A DNA stretch of 38,326 bases from Treponema sp. (GTDB taxonomy: Bacteria; Spirochaetota; Spirochaetia; Treponematales; Treponemataceae), in contig JAEESN010000021.1 of the NCBI GenBank assembly GCA_016286365.1, positions 1 to 38,326 on the forward strand. The letters are read 5' to 3'. A model generated the notes under the pieces. It had not been told where the DNA came from. It worked only from the letters and a program-made list of their open reading frames with translations, and did no database searches. The translations under genes and the position numbers were made by a program. Below are positions 17,901 to 24,471 of the stretch, in pieces. Positions within the stretch are counted from its first letter, which is position 1. Each line of letters starts with the position of its first letter.

Positions 17901-18572
17901 GGCTTCTGGTTCAGGGTTTAATAAGGAATCTATTGGAAGAGCATCACCTGTAGAAGATGGAGCTGCAGGTTCACCCATAGGGATATCTGCTAAAGACTCC
18001 GGTTCTGCCGGTGTTGGCTCTGGTTCATCTATAGTGTAAAAATCGCTTTCAGGTTCTGTGCTTACTTCCTGCTTTTCTTCTCCGGTTCCTTCTGTTCCAT
18101 CAAAGCCTGCACCACTAAGTAAGTCTTCAAAACTCATGTCGGCTACAGAAACTTCTTCTGGCACCTGTTCTTCTTCTACAACTTCCTCTTCAGGTTTATC
18201 CATGAACATAGAAAGGTCTGGCATTGCACCAGCATCTGAAGAACCTGCATCTGGAATTACCGGATTTAAAATGGAAGAAAGGTCTGGAGCTTCGAACGAA
18301 GGAGCTTCCTGTTCTGTTTTAGAAGAAGAGCTCGAAGAAGAAGCGCCTATTCCTGTAATATCTGAAAGATCATCATCAACACTTGTGTCCTCTACCGGAG
18401 CAACAACTTCGGGCATACCAAGAACAAAGTCTTCTGTATCATCTCTGTTTTCAACTGTTTTTGGGATTGGAACGCGGACAGGCTTTTCACTACGACTTGC
18501 ACGAATTGTTAATTCATCACCAAGAGACAATATATCGTTATTAAATTTCTTAAGTTGGTTTAAGCCTGGCAT
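14934..18572 (-). CDS. flcA: Large membrane-anchored TPR protein, probable flagellar collar protein FlcA-like
   Basis: This 1212-residue protein begins MPGLNQLKKFNNDILSLGDE. Residues of about 50-520 are acidic, Pro/Ser-rich and probably disordered. They include (P/S)SFDEPA repeats and five 15-residue repeats. A globular helical piece (about 545-640; LSDAQYKRFLSNLNDYPLNVRLAFENLI) is followed by one transmembrane helix (about 650-672, PGALMGILLLLVGWGLFNFG) and a long run of TPR helices to the C-terminus, which would lie in the periplasm. This order fits FlcA (BB0326 in Borrelia), a TPR protein needed for the periplasmic flagellar collar and stator assembly. The identification rests on architecture and the N-terminal motif, without an alignment. 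It is coupled to the kinase-like gene by an ATGA overlap. Confidence 0.68.
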   Translation of the reverse strand: MPGLNQLKKFNNDILSLGDELTIRASRSEKPVRVPIPKTVENRDDTEDFVLGMPEVVAPVEDTSVDDDLSDITGIGASSSSSSSKTEQEAPSFEAPDLSSILNPVIPDAGSSDAGAMPDLSMFMDKPEEEVVEEEQVPEEVSVADMSFEDLLSGAGFDGTEGTGEEKQEVSTEPESDFYTIDEPEPTPAEPESLADIPMGEPAAPSSTGDALPIDSLLNPEPEAPSAPDAIPEVPSFDEPAALSEIPSFEDAVPAEEMPSFDEPAPVEDVPSFDEPAPADMSSFDTPDAGGLNSLDDIASSGDFEMPDMSDIPDVGPAPDYSQMTESEEMPDLSDMDSFAAGSGDLPDLNLDGDTGSGLSDMDNIGTAAASEGLSDLDNIGTAAAADGLSDLDNIGTAAASGGLSDLDNIGTSAASEGLSDLDNIGSAAASEGLSDSGDMDSAGLDSGFGDADFPDSGDFEGSDNPEGEGPVEVFDTTGMDDDIDFGIQETDSQLNNASDDFDLGGGDFEIPGFSDVETAKDVTGKKPAAKAASQTPKQGQPKIKEKEEDLPPNTLSDAQYKRFLSNLNDYPLNVRLAFENLIVQDEFTDDAEFEIIEKILNKAPARQVASLLEKMLDTSIPVPRDFEHRTAEEYEAYKKSLSYQLKNKIIPGALMGILLLLVGWGLFNFGKYCIYIPVKANGLYKQGYALLEAEEYPQSEETFNKAAETKMMKKWFFKFARGYRQKKQYQRAEKIYLYTLKYFDHSKEAGLELADMQLNDLANYERAEEVVRREILDYHINDKDGILMLGDIFLEWATEKDPTKFEDAYKQYSDLRQLYGESPLYDSRLMRYFIRTDQLKQVLYYKEEFEPKEKSLSGEDWTELSGYLLEKLYGELSPSDEYLRNQIEDVRELLQRSVILAPENPNAWYNLGKYYVTTNETTRVQPSLETAIEKFNDAPHLKNREIYKFIDTYRLLGENFAKTQNYLQAQEKYTDGITLFTKEKENAGFEGNTQVGNLYADLADINYFIAADYPAAETNYQIAVDYGFDNAKIRYRLGYIQYQNKDYLKALGSFIKSGEGVEKERNLLLALGNTLALRNDDYAAEGYYEQLVQSLDEKILEKAGAIYPQSDKREYDLITDYLYATNNYGVILYKLAKRTGDSSRNAKAIVQLQESLRAWDSLTRNQATLVRLGGSNLAEENIKYITHPVSEFEPSIYIDIPKTLTDKEQMQ
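17277..17501 (-). repeat. Five in-frame 45-bp tandem repeats inside the TPR protein gene
   Basis: Units at 17457-17501, 17412-17456, 17367-17411, 17322-17366 and 17277-17321 each encode a 15-residue motif, GLSDLDNIGTAAASE or a close variant. A degenerate sixth (GLSDSGDMD) follows. The period is exactly 45 bp and several units differ at synonymous sites, so copy number may vary between strains without shifting the frame. Confidence 0.9.
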
Positions 18573-18581
18573 ACTATATTA

Positions 18582-18611
18582 ATTTTACCCCTTTTTACCC
18601 ATTAATTACAA
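18582..18611 (-). promoter_or_regulatory. Candidate promoter of the TPR/kinase operon
   Basis: On the minus strand TTGTAA (18606-18611), an 18-base spacer and TAAAAT (18582-18587) end 9 bases before the ATG at 18572. No Shine-Dalgarno sequence is present at a normal distance, so the leader would be only about two bases long. Confidence 0.45.
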
Positions 18612-18719
18612 GTATACTATACCTTCTTAATATACGGTAAAAAAAAGGTTCAACTTTATAAGAAATTTTTATAAAAACTTTGTATAAACTAATCATTCTG
18701 AATGCCGATAAAAGTTAGT

Positions 18720-19451
18720 ATGAAAAAGAATAAATTTTTATTAGTTCTCTCTTTTCTCCTCACGCTTTGTACAGGCTTTAATTATCTTTTTGCGGAAGAG
18801 GAAGTTAAATACAATCCTTATGAACTCGATAAATTACTGCACGAAATAGAAAAACCGGGTGCTCCTGTAATCACAGAAGACTACATCATTTTTACAGCTG
18901 ATCCAAAAAGCCGCTACGTTGGAATTGCATTTGATTTTGAAAACTACCAGATTGTTCATCCATATACACTTTTGACGGTCACTGATGAAGACGGAAATGT
19001 TTCTGCACGTCATCTTTTTTACTGCTACGAAAGAAAACATAAGATTAAAGAAATAAGATATCGCCTTGTAATAGACGGATTATGGACTGCAGATCCCCTG
19101 AATCCCGAAAAAGTTTATGATGATAACGTAAATCTTTATTTTTCAAAGGTATCTGCTCCAGGCTATGTAAAAAGAGCAACAGAAGTAAACGAAAACAATG
19201 TAATTCATTTTATCTATAAAGGAGAATCTGGTCAGGAAGTGCGCCTTGCAGGTAATTTTTCTAACTGGGATTCCTGGATTTATGAATTAAGGGAAACAGA
19301 ACCGGGCATCTACGAGCTTGACCTGCCACTTCCCGACGGAACATATTATTACAATTATTATATTGGACTTAGAACTTTAACCGACAACACAAATCCTGAT
19401 GTTGTATTCACAAAAGATGGAAGGGAAGTTTCTAAAATTGTAGTCCATTAA
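18720..19451 (+). CDS. Secreted protein with a C-terminal CBM48/isoamylase-N-like domain
   Basis: This protein of about 243 residues has a signal peptide (MKKNKFLLVLSFLLTLCTGFNYLFA, then EEE). The ATG at 18720 was preferred for this reason, although an in-frame ATG at 18702 is also possible and neither has a clear ribosome binding site. The middle region (DYIIFTADPKSRYVGIAFDFENYQ) and the C-terminal region (EVRLAGNFSNWDSWIYELRETEPGIYELDLPLPDGTYYYNYYI) look like two early-set beta-sandwich domains. The second matches the CBM48/isoamylase-N/AMPK-beta type that binds alpha-glucans or serves as a scaffold in the periplasm. It ends 25 bases before the radical SAM gene, so they are likely co-transcribed. 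Function is unknown. Confidence 0.75.
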   Translation: MKKNKFLLVLSFLLTLCTGFNYLFAEEEVKYNPYELDKLLHEIEKPGAPVITEDYIIFTADPKSRYVGIAFDFENYQIVHPYTLLTVTDEDGNVSARHLFYCYERKHKIKEIRYRLVIDGLWTADPLNPEKVYDDNVNLYFSKVSAPGYVKRATEVNENNVIHFIYKGESGQEVRLAGNFSNWDSWIYELRETEPGIYELDLPLPDGTYYYNYYIGLRTLTDNTNPDVVFTKDGREVSKIVVH

Positions 19452-19476
19452 TAAAGGCAATAAATGGTGAATTTGT

Positions 19477-20430
19477 ATGAGCGCAATTAAGTTTTACCCC
19501 GAAGAAGTAATTTTCGCACCAACAGGTATTTGTAATCTCAAATGCCCGCATTGCTTTGTAAAAAAATCAAAACGCAATCTTAAAGTTTCGGACGCAATAA
19601 AATTTCTTGAAAGCTGCAAGGGAACTACCGTAAGAAAGGTAAGTTTTTCGGGCGGCGGAGAACCATTTTTAAATATTGATTTTCTTGTAGAAGTAATAAA
19701 ATACTGTGTGGACAATGCCTATAATTTTGGCAGAATCACGACGAACGGAATATGGTGGAGTTCAAAAGAAGAGCTTACAGAAAAACTCAAGATGATTCGT
19801 GAGGCAGGCTTCGACGGGAAAATCGGCTTAAGCTACGATTCATTCCACGGACAAAAGCTCAGCGAAGTAAGACAGTTCTGCCGCGAAGTATTTAAAATTT
19901 TTGATGGAACAACAATAGAAATCCAGTCGGTAATCTCGCAGTTCCAGTTTGATGTAAAAAATCTTGAAATTCTTGCACAGGGCTTTGACTGTAAAACTGA
20001 ACAGGATATAGATAAAACAACCGGACAGGGAACAATCTTCATAAAAGGAAAATCAATTTTTATTCCAGTGATGAGGCAGCCACAGTCATTCTTATCTAAC
20101 GATACACGTGCATGGAAGAGCGACAAATGGTTTAAGGATGATTTTTGCGAAGGACCAGGCCAGGTATTATTCGTTCATCCGGATGGAAACATTGCTCCAT
20201 GCTGCGGCTTTGCAAACGAAAATCCCGAACTTTTTATAGGAACAATCAAACAGGATTTTGATACAATCATGCATCAGGCATCTAAAAATCCTATGCTCAA
20301 AATCTGCTATAACGACGGCCTTTCAAAACAGATAAAAGAGTTAAAAAAGAAAGGCGTAGACATTCCCGGAAAAACCAGTGATATCTGCGCCTTCTGTGAC
20401 TTTGTCTGCAAAAATCAGAATAAGTCTTAA
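19477..20430 (+). CDS. Radical SAM protein with a SPASM-like C-terminal cysteine cluster
   Basis: This 317-residue radical SAM enzyme has the CNLKCPHC cluster (C19, C23, C26) that binds the 4Fe-4S cluster and SAM, and SFSGGGEPFLN as the SAM-binding GGE motif. The C-terminal part has more cysteines: FCEGPG, HPDGNIAPCCGFANE (the typical SPASM core) and ICAFCDFVC at the end. These suggest a second auxiliary Fe-S cluster, as in enzymes that modify peptides, proteins or sugars. GGTGA lies 6 bases before the ATG. The substrate is not evident. The secreted CBM48-like protein encoded 25 bases upstream is the only candidate partner in view. Confidence 0.88.
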   Translation: MSAIKFYPEEVIFAPTGICNLKCPHCFVKKSKRNLKVSDAIKFLESCKGTTVRKVSFSGGGEPFLNIDFLVEVIKYCVDNAYNFGRITTNGIWWSSKEELTEKLKMIREAGFDGKIGLSYDSFHGQKLSEVRQFCREVFKIFDGTTIEIQSVISQFQFDVKNLEILAQGFDCKTEQDIDKTTGQGTIFIKGKSIFIPVMRQPQSFLSNDTRAWKSDKWFKDDFCEGPGQVLFVHPDGNIAPCCGFANENPELFIGTIKQDFDTIMHQASKNPMLKICYNDGLSKQIKELKKKGVDIPGKTSDICAFCDFVCKNQNKS

Positions 20431-20453
20431 CCGCAAAAGCAGTCATTATAAAT

Positions 20454-21626
20454 CTATTTCATGTAATAAGTCTTAATCGGTGGGAATCCGTTGAATGCAA
20501 CGCTCGCATAAGTCGAAGTATATGCTCCCGTAGAAAGCCAGTAAACCCTGTCTCCTGCCTTAAGCGAAACCGGAAGATGATATTTTGCATTTTCGTACAT
20601 GATATCCATACTGTCGCAGGTAGGACCAGCAATGATTACTTCGCCTTCTTTTTCTTTTGGCGAATCCTTTGTTGTAATAACCGGATACTTGATTGATTCA
20701 TCAAGAGTTTCTATAAGACCGTTGAATTTTCCTGCATCAAGATAAACCCAGCGTGTGAGGGCAGTATTATTTTTTCTTGAAGTAAGAACAACCTCGCTTG
20801 TTAAAATACCGCTGTCGCCGACTAAAGAGCGTCCAGGTTCAAGGATGATTTCGGGAATATCATCACCAAAGTCTTCCTGAATATAACGAGTAATTTCAGA
20901 AGCATATTCCGAAAGGTCATTATTAGGATCTATATAAGAAGCAGGGAAACCGCCTCCCATATTAATCATTGAAAGGCGGATACCCTCCTCTTCTTCGAGA
21001 GAGGTGAAAAGATATTTAACTTTAGCAATGGCATCGTTCCACTGACCAATATCTCTCTGCTGGCTTCCAACATGAAAACTGATTCCATAAGGAGTAAGAC
21101 CAAGGTCGCGTGCCTGAACTAAAAGATCATAAGCCATGTCCGGGTGACATCCGAACTTTCTTGATAAAGGCCAGTCTGCAGTGGCAGAGGTTTCTACAAG
21201 GATACGAACATAAATACGGCTTCCGGGTGCATTTTCTGCGATTGCCTTAAGGTCATCCTTACTGTCGGTGGCAAACATTCGAACCCCTTTGTCGTAAAAA
21301 TATTTTATATCTCTTGGTTTTTTTATCGTGTTTCCGTAAGAAAATCTGTCCGGAGAAATATTAAATTTAGTGAGCATATCAAGCTCATAACGAGACGCAA
21401 TATCAAAGCATGAGCCCATGTCGGCAAGCATCTCAAGAACAGGTTCTCCAGGATTAGCCTTCATAGCGTAATAAATACGCGCATAAGGAAAAGAATTTTT
21501 TAATTTAATAAAATTTGATTTTATTGTATTCAGATTGATTACAATATTCGGAGTCTCCAAATCTTTAGAAAAATCCAGAAAACGCTGCCAGTCTTTATCA
21601 CTGACATAATCACTTCTATTAAACAT
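20454..21626 (-). CDS. Fold-type III PLP decarboxylase, ornithine/diamino-acid type
   Basis: This 390-residue alanine-racemase-fold decarboxylase carries the PLP lysine in YYAMKANPGEP (K56), the HVGSQ motif, GGGFPASY, EPGRSLVG and the intersubunit catalytic cysteine in GPTCDSMD (C337). The CDSMD and PTC context matches eukaryotic-type ornithine or lysine/ornithine decarboxylases (LODC) rather than LysA diaminopimelate decarboxylase. The probable product is putrescine or cadaverine. GAGG lies 9 bases before the ATG. It converges with the radical SAM gene at a 23-base gap. An inverted repeat at 21653-21684 lies upstream. Confidence 0.88.
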   Translation of the reverse strand: MFNRSDYVSDKDWQRFLDFSKDLETPNIVINLNTIKSNFIKLKNSFPYARIYYAMKANPGEPVLEMLADMGSCFDIASRYELDMLTKFNISPDRFSYGNTIKKPRDIKYFYDKGVRMFATDSKDDLKAIAENAPGSRIYVRILVETSATADWPLSRKFGCHPDMAYDLLVQARDLGLTPYGISFHVGSQQRDIGQWNDAIAKVKYLFTSLEEEEGIRLSMINMGGGFPASYIDPNNDLSEYASEITRYIQEDFGDDIPEIILEPGRSLVGDSGILTSEVVLTSRKNNTALTRWVYLDAGKFNGLIETLDESIKYPVITTKDSPKEKEGEVIIAGPTCDSMDIMYENAKYHLPVSLKAGDRVYWLSTGAYTSTYASVAFNGFPPIKTYYMK

Positions 21627-21652
21627 CAGCCGTGCCTCGGTAAAAGATTTTT

Positions 21653-21684
21653 AGTGTATAAGCGTGATAATAGCAAAATACACT
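21653..21684 (-). promoter_or_regulatory. Inverted repeat upstream of the decarboxylase gene
   Basis: AGTGTAT (21653-21659) and ATACACT (21678-21684) form a perfect 7-bp inverted repeat with an 18-base centre, 27 bases from the start codon. It could be an operator or a leader hairpin. Confidence 0.35.
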
Positions 21685-21698
21685 TTAAGAATAAACTG

Positions 21699-21733
21699 AA
21701 ATTCACAAAAAAATGCATTTTTTTTATGAATTT
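21699..21733 (-). terminator. AT-only hairpin downstream of yccF
   Basis: AAATTCA (21699-21705) pairs with TGAATTT (21727-21733). The interior, a run of A around TGCA followed by a run of T, extends the stem. It lies 33 bases after the yccF stop on the minus strand. With almost no GC pairs it is a weak terminator candidate. Confidence 0.3.
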
Positions 21734-21765
21734 TTTGAATTTTACTATACAAAATTATATCTAAA

Positions 21766-22131
21766 TCAGGCTGGAACTACAGTCGATCCGAACGGAATAA
21801 GGGCAAGGGTTGCAAGTTTAAAATGCTGCTTTGCAAACGGAATTCCGATTATTGTGATGAATAAAAGGCAGCCGATTATAAAATGAAAAACTGCCAGCTC
21901 AATCCCGGAAACGAGAATCCAGAATATGTTTAAGAGGATGGATGTAATCTGTCCGTTAGAAACAATCTTTTTTCCAAAAGGACAGAACACAAGGCCCGCA
22001 TACTTAAAAAGCTGAAACCCGAACGGAATTCCGATTATAGTGCAGCAAAGAAGAACCCCCGCAATAATCCATCCGATTCCACAAACAAACCCGCCCGCAA
22101 TAAGCCAGATGATATTTCCAAGTATACTCAT
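21766..22131 (-). CDS. YccF family inner-membrane protein
   Basis: This 121-residue protein contains two copies of the YccF domain core: CCTIIGIPFGFQLFKYAGLVFCPFGKKI in the first half and FITIIGIPFAKQHFKLATLALIPFGSTV in the second. Each copy has a hydrophobic helix before it, giving an inner-membrane protein with about four helices. The family has no established function. The start is the ATG at 22131, preceded by GGGAG; an upstream TTG in frame at 22134 has no support. The promoter is at 22187-22215. Confidence 0.9.
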   Translation of the reverse strand: MSILGNIIWLIAGGFVCGIGWIIAGVLLCCTIIGIPFGFQLFKYAGLVFCPFGKKIVSNGQITSILLNIFWILVSGIELAVFHFIIGCLLFITIIGIPFAKQHFKLATLALIPFGSTVVPA

Positions 22132-22186
22132 CAAAAATCTCCCGAAGCCCCCCTCGGCCTCTAAAAAATTTTTATTTCAGACTTTA

Positions 22187-22215
22187 TTATTAGTACTATT
22201 AGGAGAAAAAATCAA
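22187..22215 (-). promoter_or_regulatory. Promoter of yccF
   Basis: On the minus strand TTGATT (22210-22215), a 17-base spacer and TAATAA (22187-22192) lie about 55 bases before the yccF ATG. Confidence 0.55.
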
Positions 22216-22234
22216 TCTTTTTTTTTGCGAGGAT

Positions 22235-22264
22235 AAAAAAAAAGGCTTCTGTATAACAGAAGCC
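22235..22264 (-). terminator. Strong intrinsic terminator after the gap 3'-end copy
   Basis: GGCTTCTGT (22244-22252) pairs perfectly with ACAGAAGCC (22256-22264) over a 3-base loop. On the minus strand it is followed by nine T (22235-22243). It lies 24 bases beyond the stop of the duplicated gap tail, the same distance at which gap itself has a terminator. Confidence 0.85.
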
Positions 22265-22287
22265 TTTTTGTAAAACCAATTAATTAC

Positions 22288-22323
22288 TTAGCAGTTTTCG
22301 CTGAAGTACTTGATTGTTCTTAC
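22288..22323 (-). pseudogene. Duplicated 3' end of gap (last 11 codons plus stop)
   Basis: These 36 bases match the end of the real gap gene (22542-22577) at 35 of 36 positions and would encode [11 protein letters not shown] and a stop. There is no upstream coding sequence for GAPDH. The A to T difference is silent in the isoleucine codon. Probable origins are loss of most of a second tandem gap copy, or duplication with an inserted element. Confidence 0.8.
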
Positions 22324-22481
22324 CCGCCGACAATCGGAAAACCGTTAAGAAAGAAAGCGCGAGCGCTTTCTTTTAGGTTTATCCATCGAAATGGCGCACA
22401 AAATCAGCTGTGCTGATTTTGTTAGGCGAGCTGAGTTTATGAAGTGAGCCGCTCGAATCGAAAGAACTATTAAGTACTTCA
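22302..22481. repeat. 180-bp structured segment bounded by inverted copies of a gap-tail sequence
   Basis: TGAAGTACTTGATTGTTCTT (22302-22321) recurs inverted at 22462-22481, with two differences. The inverted copy also matches the real gap tail (22556-22575) at 19 of 20 positions. Inside are two strong hairpins: AAGAAAGCGC with GCGCTTTCTT (22351-22372) and ACAAAATCAGC with GCTGATTTTGT (22398-22422). No ORF is visible. With the two terminators, the 410-bp stretch between yccF and gap holds only this and the yccF promoter. Confidence 0.7.
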
Positions 22482-22484
22482 CTC

Positions 22485-22518
22485 CAAAAAAAAAACGTCC
22501 GTTTACAAAAACGGACGT
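22485..22518 (-). terminator. Intrinsic terminator of gap
   Basis: ACGTCCGTTT (22495-22504) pairs with AAACGGACGT (22509-22518), a 10-bp stem with a 4-base loop. Ten T follow on the minus strand (22485-22494). It lies 24 bases beyond the gap stop codon. Confidence 0.9.
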
Positions 22519-22541
22519 CCTATTACAAACTAATCAGTAAC

Positions 22542-23576
22542 TTAGCAGTTTTCGCTGAAGTACTTGATAGTTCTTACCATCTGTGATGTATATGAGTTTT
22601 CGTTATCGTACCAAGAAACAACTTCTACCTGGTATGTATCGTCATCAATCTTAGATACCATTGTCTGTGTAGCATCAAAGAGTGAACCGTAGCGCATACC
22701 GATGATATCAGAAGATACGATTTCATCTTCATTGTATCCGAAAGATTCTGTTGCAGCAGCTTTCATAGCAGCGTTGATAGATTCTTTTGTGATATCCTTT
22801 CCTTTTACTACAGCAAAAAGAAGAGTTGTAGAACCTGTAGGTGTTGGAACACGCTGAGCAGATCCGATTAATTTTCCGTTCAATTCAGGAATTACAAGAC
22901 CGATAGCCTTTGCAGCACCTGTTGAGTTAGGAACGATGTTCTGAGCACCAGCGCGTGAACGGCGGAGGTCACCCTTTCTCTGTGGACCGTCGAGGATCAT
23001 CTGGTCACCAGTGTAAGCGTGGATTGTAGACATAATTCCAGACTGGATTGGGTAAGCATCATTCAAAGCTTTAGCCATAGGAGCGAGACAGTTAGTTGTA
23101 CAAGAAGCTGCAGAGATGATGTTGTCGTTCTTTGTTAAAGTTTTGTGGTTTACATTGTAAACGATTGTTGGAAGATCGTTTCCAGCAGGAGCTGAAATTA
23201 CAACCTTACGAGCACCAGCAGTGATGTGAGCCTGTGCCTTGTCTTTTGAAGTATAGAAACCAGTACATTCGAGTACAACGTCTACTTTGTTAGCTGCCCA
23301 TGGACAGTTAGCTGCATCTTTTTCAGCATAAATCTTGATTTCTTTACCATCTACGATGATTGAATCTTCAGTTGCAGAAACTGTGTGTTTTCCTTCACCA
23401 ATTTTTCCACAGAAACCACCCTGTGCTGTATCATATTTAAGAAGGTGTGCAAGCATTTTTGGGCTTGTTAAGTCGTTGATTGCAACTACTTCATATCCTT
23501 TTGCGTCAAACATCTGACGGAAAGCCAAACGACCAATACGGCCGAAACCATTAATAGCAACTCTTACATCTGCCAT
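22542..23576 (-). CDS. gap: Glyceraldehyde-3-phosphate dehydrogenase
   Basis: This 344-residue GAPDH carries the NAD-binding INGFGRIGR near the N-terminus, the NAD-selective aspartate in AINDL (D35), the catalytic cysteine in [12 protein letters not shown] (C159), the HAYTGDQ histidine segment and the C-terminal [19 protein letters not shown]. It oxidises and phosphorylates glyceraldehyde 3-phosphate to 1,3-bisphosphoglycerate in glycolysis. AGGAG lies before the ATG, and a strong terminator follows. It is monocistronic, with a very AT-rich upstream region that holds the promoter. Its last codons are duplicated 254 bp downstream. Confidence 0.98.
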   Translation of the reverse strand: MADVRVAINGFGRIGRLAFRQMFDAKGYEVVAINDLTSPKMLAHLLKYDTAQGGFCGKIGEGKHTVSATEDSIIVDGKEIKIYAEKDAANCPWAANKVDVVLECTGFYTSKDKAQAHITAGARKVVISAPAGNDLPTIVYNVNHKTLTKNDNIISAASCTTNCLAPMAKALNDAYPIQSGIMSTIHAYTGDQMILDGPQRKGDLRRSRAGAQNIVPNSTGAAKAIGLVIPELNGKLIGSAQRVPTPTGSTTLLFAVVKGKDITKESINAAMKAAATESFGYNEDEIVSSDIIGMRYGSLFDATQTMVSKIDDDTYQVEVVSWYDNENSYTSQMVRTIKYFSENC

Positions 23577-23697
23577 TGTATATCTCCTAAAAATTAGATT
23601 AGTATTAAATTACATATATAAAATAATGAATTTTATAGAAATAGTCCACTACCGAACATACATTTTATTGTCGTCATCCATTGCTTCTAGTTCGGTT

Positions 23698-23720
23698 GCA
23701 GTTTTATAAGATAAAACTGC
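23698..23720. other. Perfect hairpin between the HD gene and gap
   Basis: GCAGTTTTAT (23698-23707) pairs with ATAAAACTGC (23711-23720) over a 3-base loop. Neither strand shows a T run after it, so it is not a standard terminator. It may be an operator or a structured leader element upstream of gap. Confidence 0.4.
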
Positions 23721-23732
23721 ACGTTGATTTGT

Positions 23733-23759
23733 AAAAGCCTTCCCCTGTTTCAGAAGGGG
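23733..23759 (-). terminator. Weak terminator candidate after the HD-domain gene
   Basis: CCCCT (23742-23746) pairs with AGGGG (23755-23759). On the minus strand the stem is followed by AAGGCTTTTAC, a short T run. It lies 24 bases after the HD gene stop. Confidence 0.35.
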
Positions 23760-23782
23760 TTGCATCTAAACGCCCGGAGAAA

Positions 23783-24424
23783 TTATTTATTACTATCAGC
23801 GCTGGTTGTGGGTTTGTGGCGGGAATCGAAGTAGCCACCATCTTCGAGGTAGCGGCGGCGGGTCATAATCAGGGTGATTAATTCCTGGTACATGTTAAAG
23901 TCGACCTGGATGGCCATTGGTAAAAGAAAGTATTCAGTTTCGTCGCAGTAGCGTTCTATAAACTCAGGGTCTGTAACATATCCAAGCGAAATCATATTCG
24001 AAATGCGGTCTGCACACTTTAAGATTTTTGCCTTCTGACTTCCTGTGTCTAAGATTCGGTGAAGGAACTGTCTTTTGTTTTCATCCTCGCGTCTTGTTAC
24101 TTCTAAAACTAAATCTAAAACTTCCTGCCCTTCGCTGTCGGCATTTATAATCAGATTTGTATCAAAGCCCGGGATATCTTCTACTGTATCGTGAATAATG
24201 GATGCTTTAAGCAAAACAGAATCGATGTATCCGTAATCAATAAGAATTGCAAGGGTGTCCATCTGATGACGGAACATATTTCCACCGGCGTGTCGTGCTT
24301 TTCCAATAAGCCCTGTTGCAAGCTGCATGTAAGGTGCAAAAGACATATCCTTAAGCTGGAGCATATTTTTATCATCCATCTTAAGAGAACGCTCGGTTTT
24401 CATTTCGTAATGATTCTTAGCCAT
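23783..24424 (-). CDS. Stand-alone HD-domain protein resembling the (p)ppGpp hydrolase domain
   Basis: This 213-residue protein resembles the N-terminal hydrolase domain of SpoT/Rel. The metal ligands are in order: H53 in NMFRHQMDTL, H78-D79 in IIHDTVED (with E82 and D83), and D139 in KCADRISNM. The basic residue R44 in GKARHAGG is in place too. No synthetase, TGS or ACT domain follows, so the protein has the size of a small alarmone hydrolase (MESH1-like). The expected reaction is removal of the 3' pyrophosphate of ppGpp with Mn; another nucleotide substrate is possible. The start has no clear Shine-Dalgarno sequence and a TATAAT lies 10 bases before it. Confidence 0.78.
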   Translation of the reverse strand: MAKNHYEMKTERSLKMDDKNMLQLKDMSFAPYMQLATGLIGKARHAGGNMFRHQMDTLAILIDYGYIDSVLLKASIIHDTVEDIPGFDTNLIINADSEGQEVLDLVLEVTRREDENKRQFLHRILDTGSQKAKILKCADRISNMISLGYVTDPEFIERYCDETEYFLLPMAIQVDFNMYQELITLIMTRRRYLEDGGYFDSRHKPTTSADSNK

Positions 24425-24471
24425 AATTTCTTGTATTATATCAAAAACGAATTTTTATTTCCATACAGGCC

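Noticed and set aside
17122..18582. Long rightward open frames (up to 270 codons) opposite the TPR gene.
   Set aside because: They are the complement of a repetitive, codon-biased Ser/Pro/Asp-rich coding region on the minus strand. The minus-strand frame runs uninterrupted into clear TPR domains.
22379..22387. TTATCCATC resembling a DnaA box.
   Set aside because: It is isolated, differs from the consensus at two positions and lies in a repeat-like segment without other origin features.
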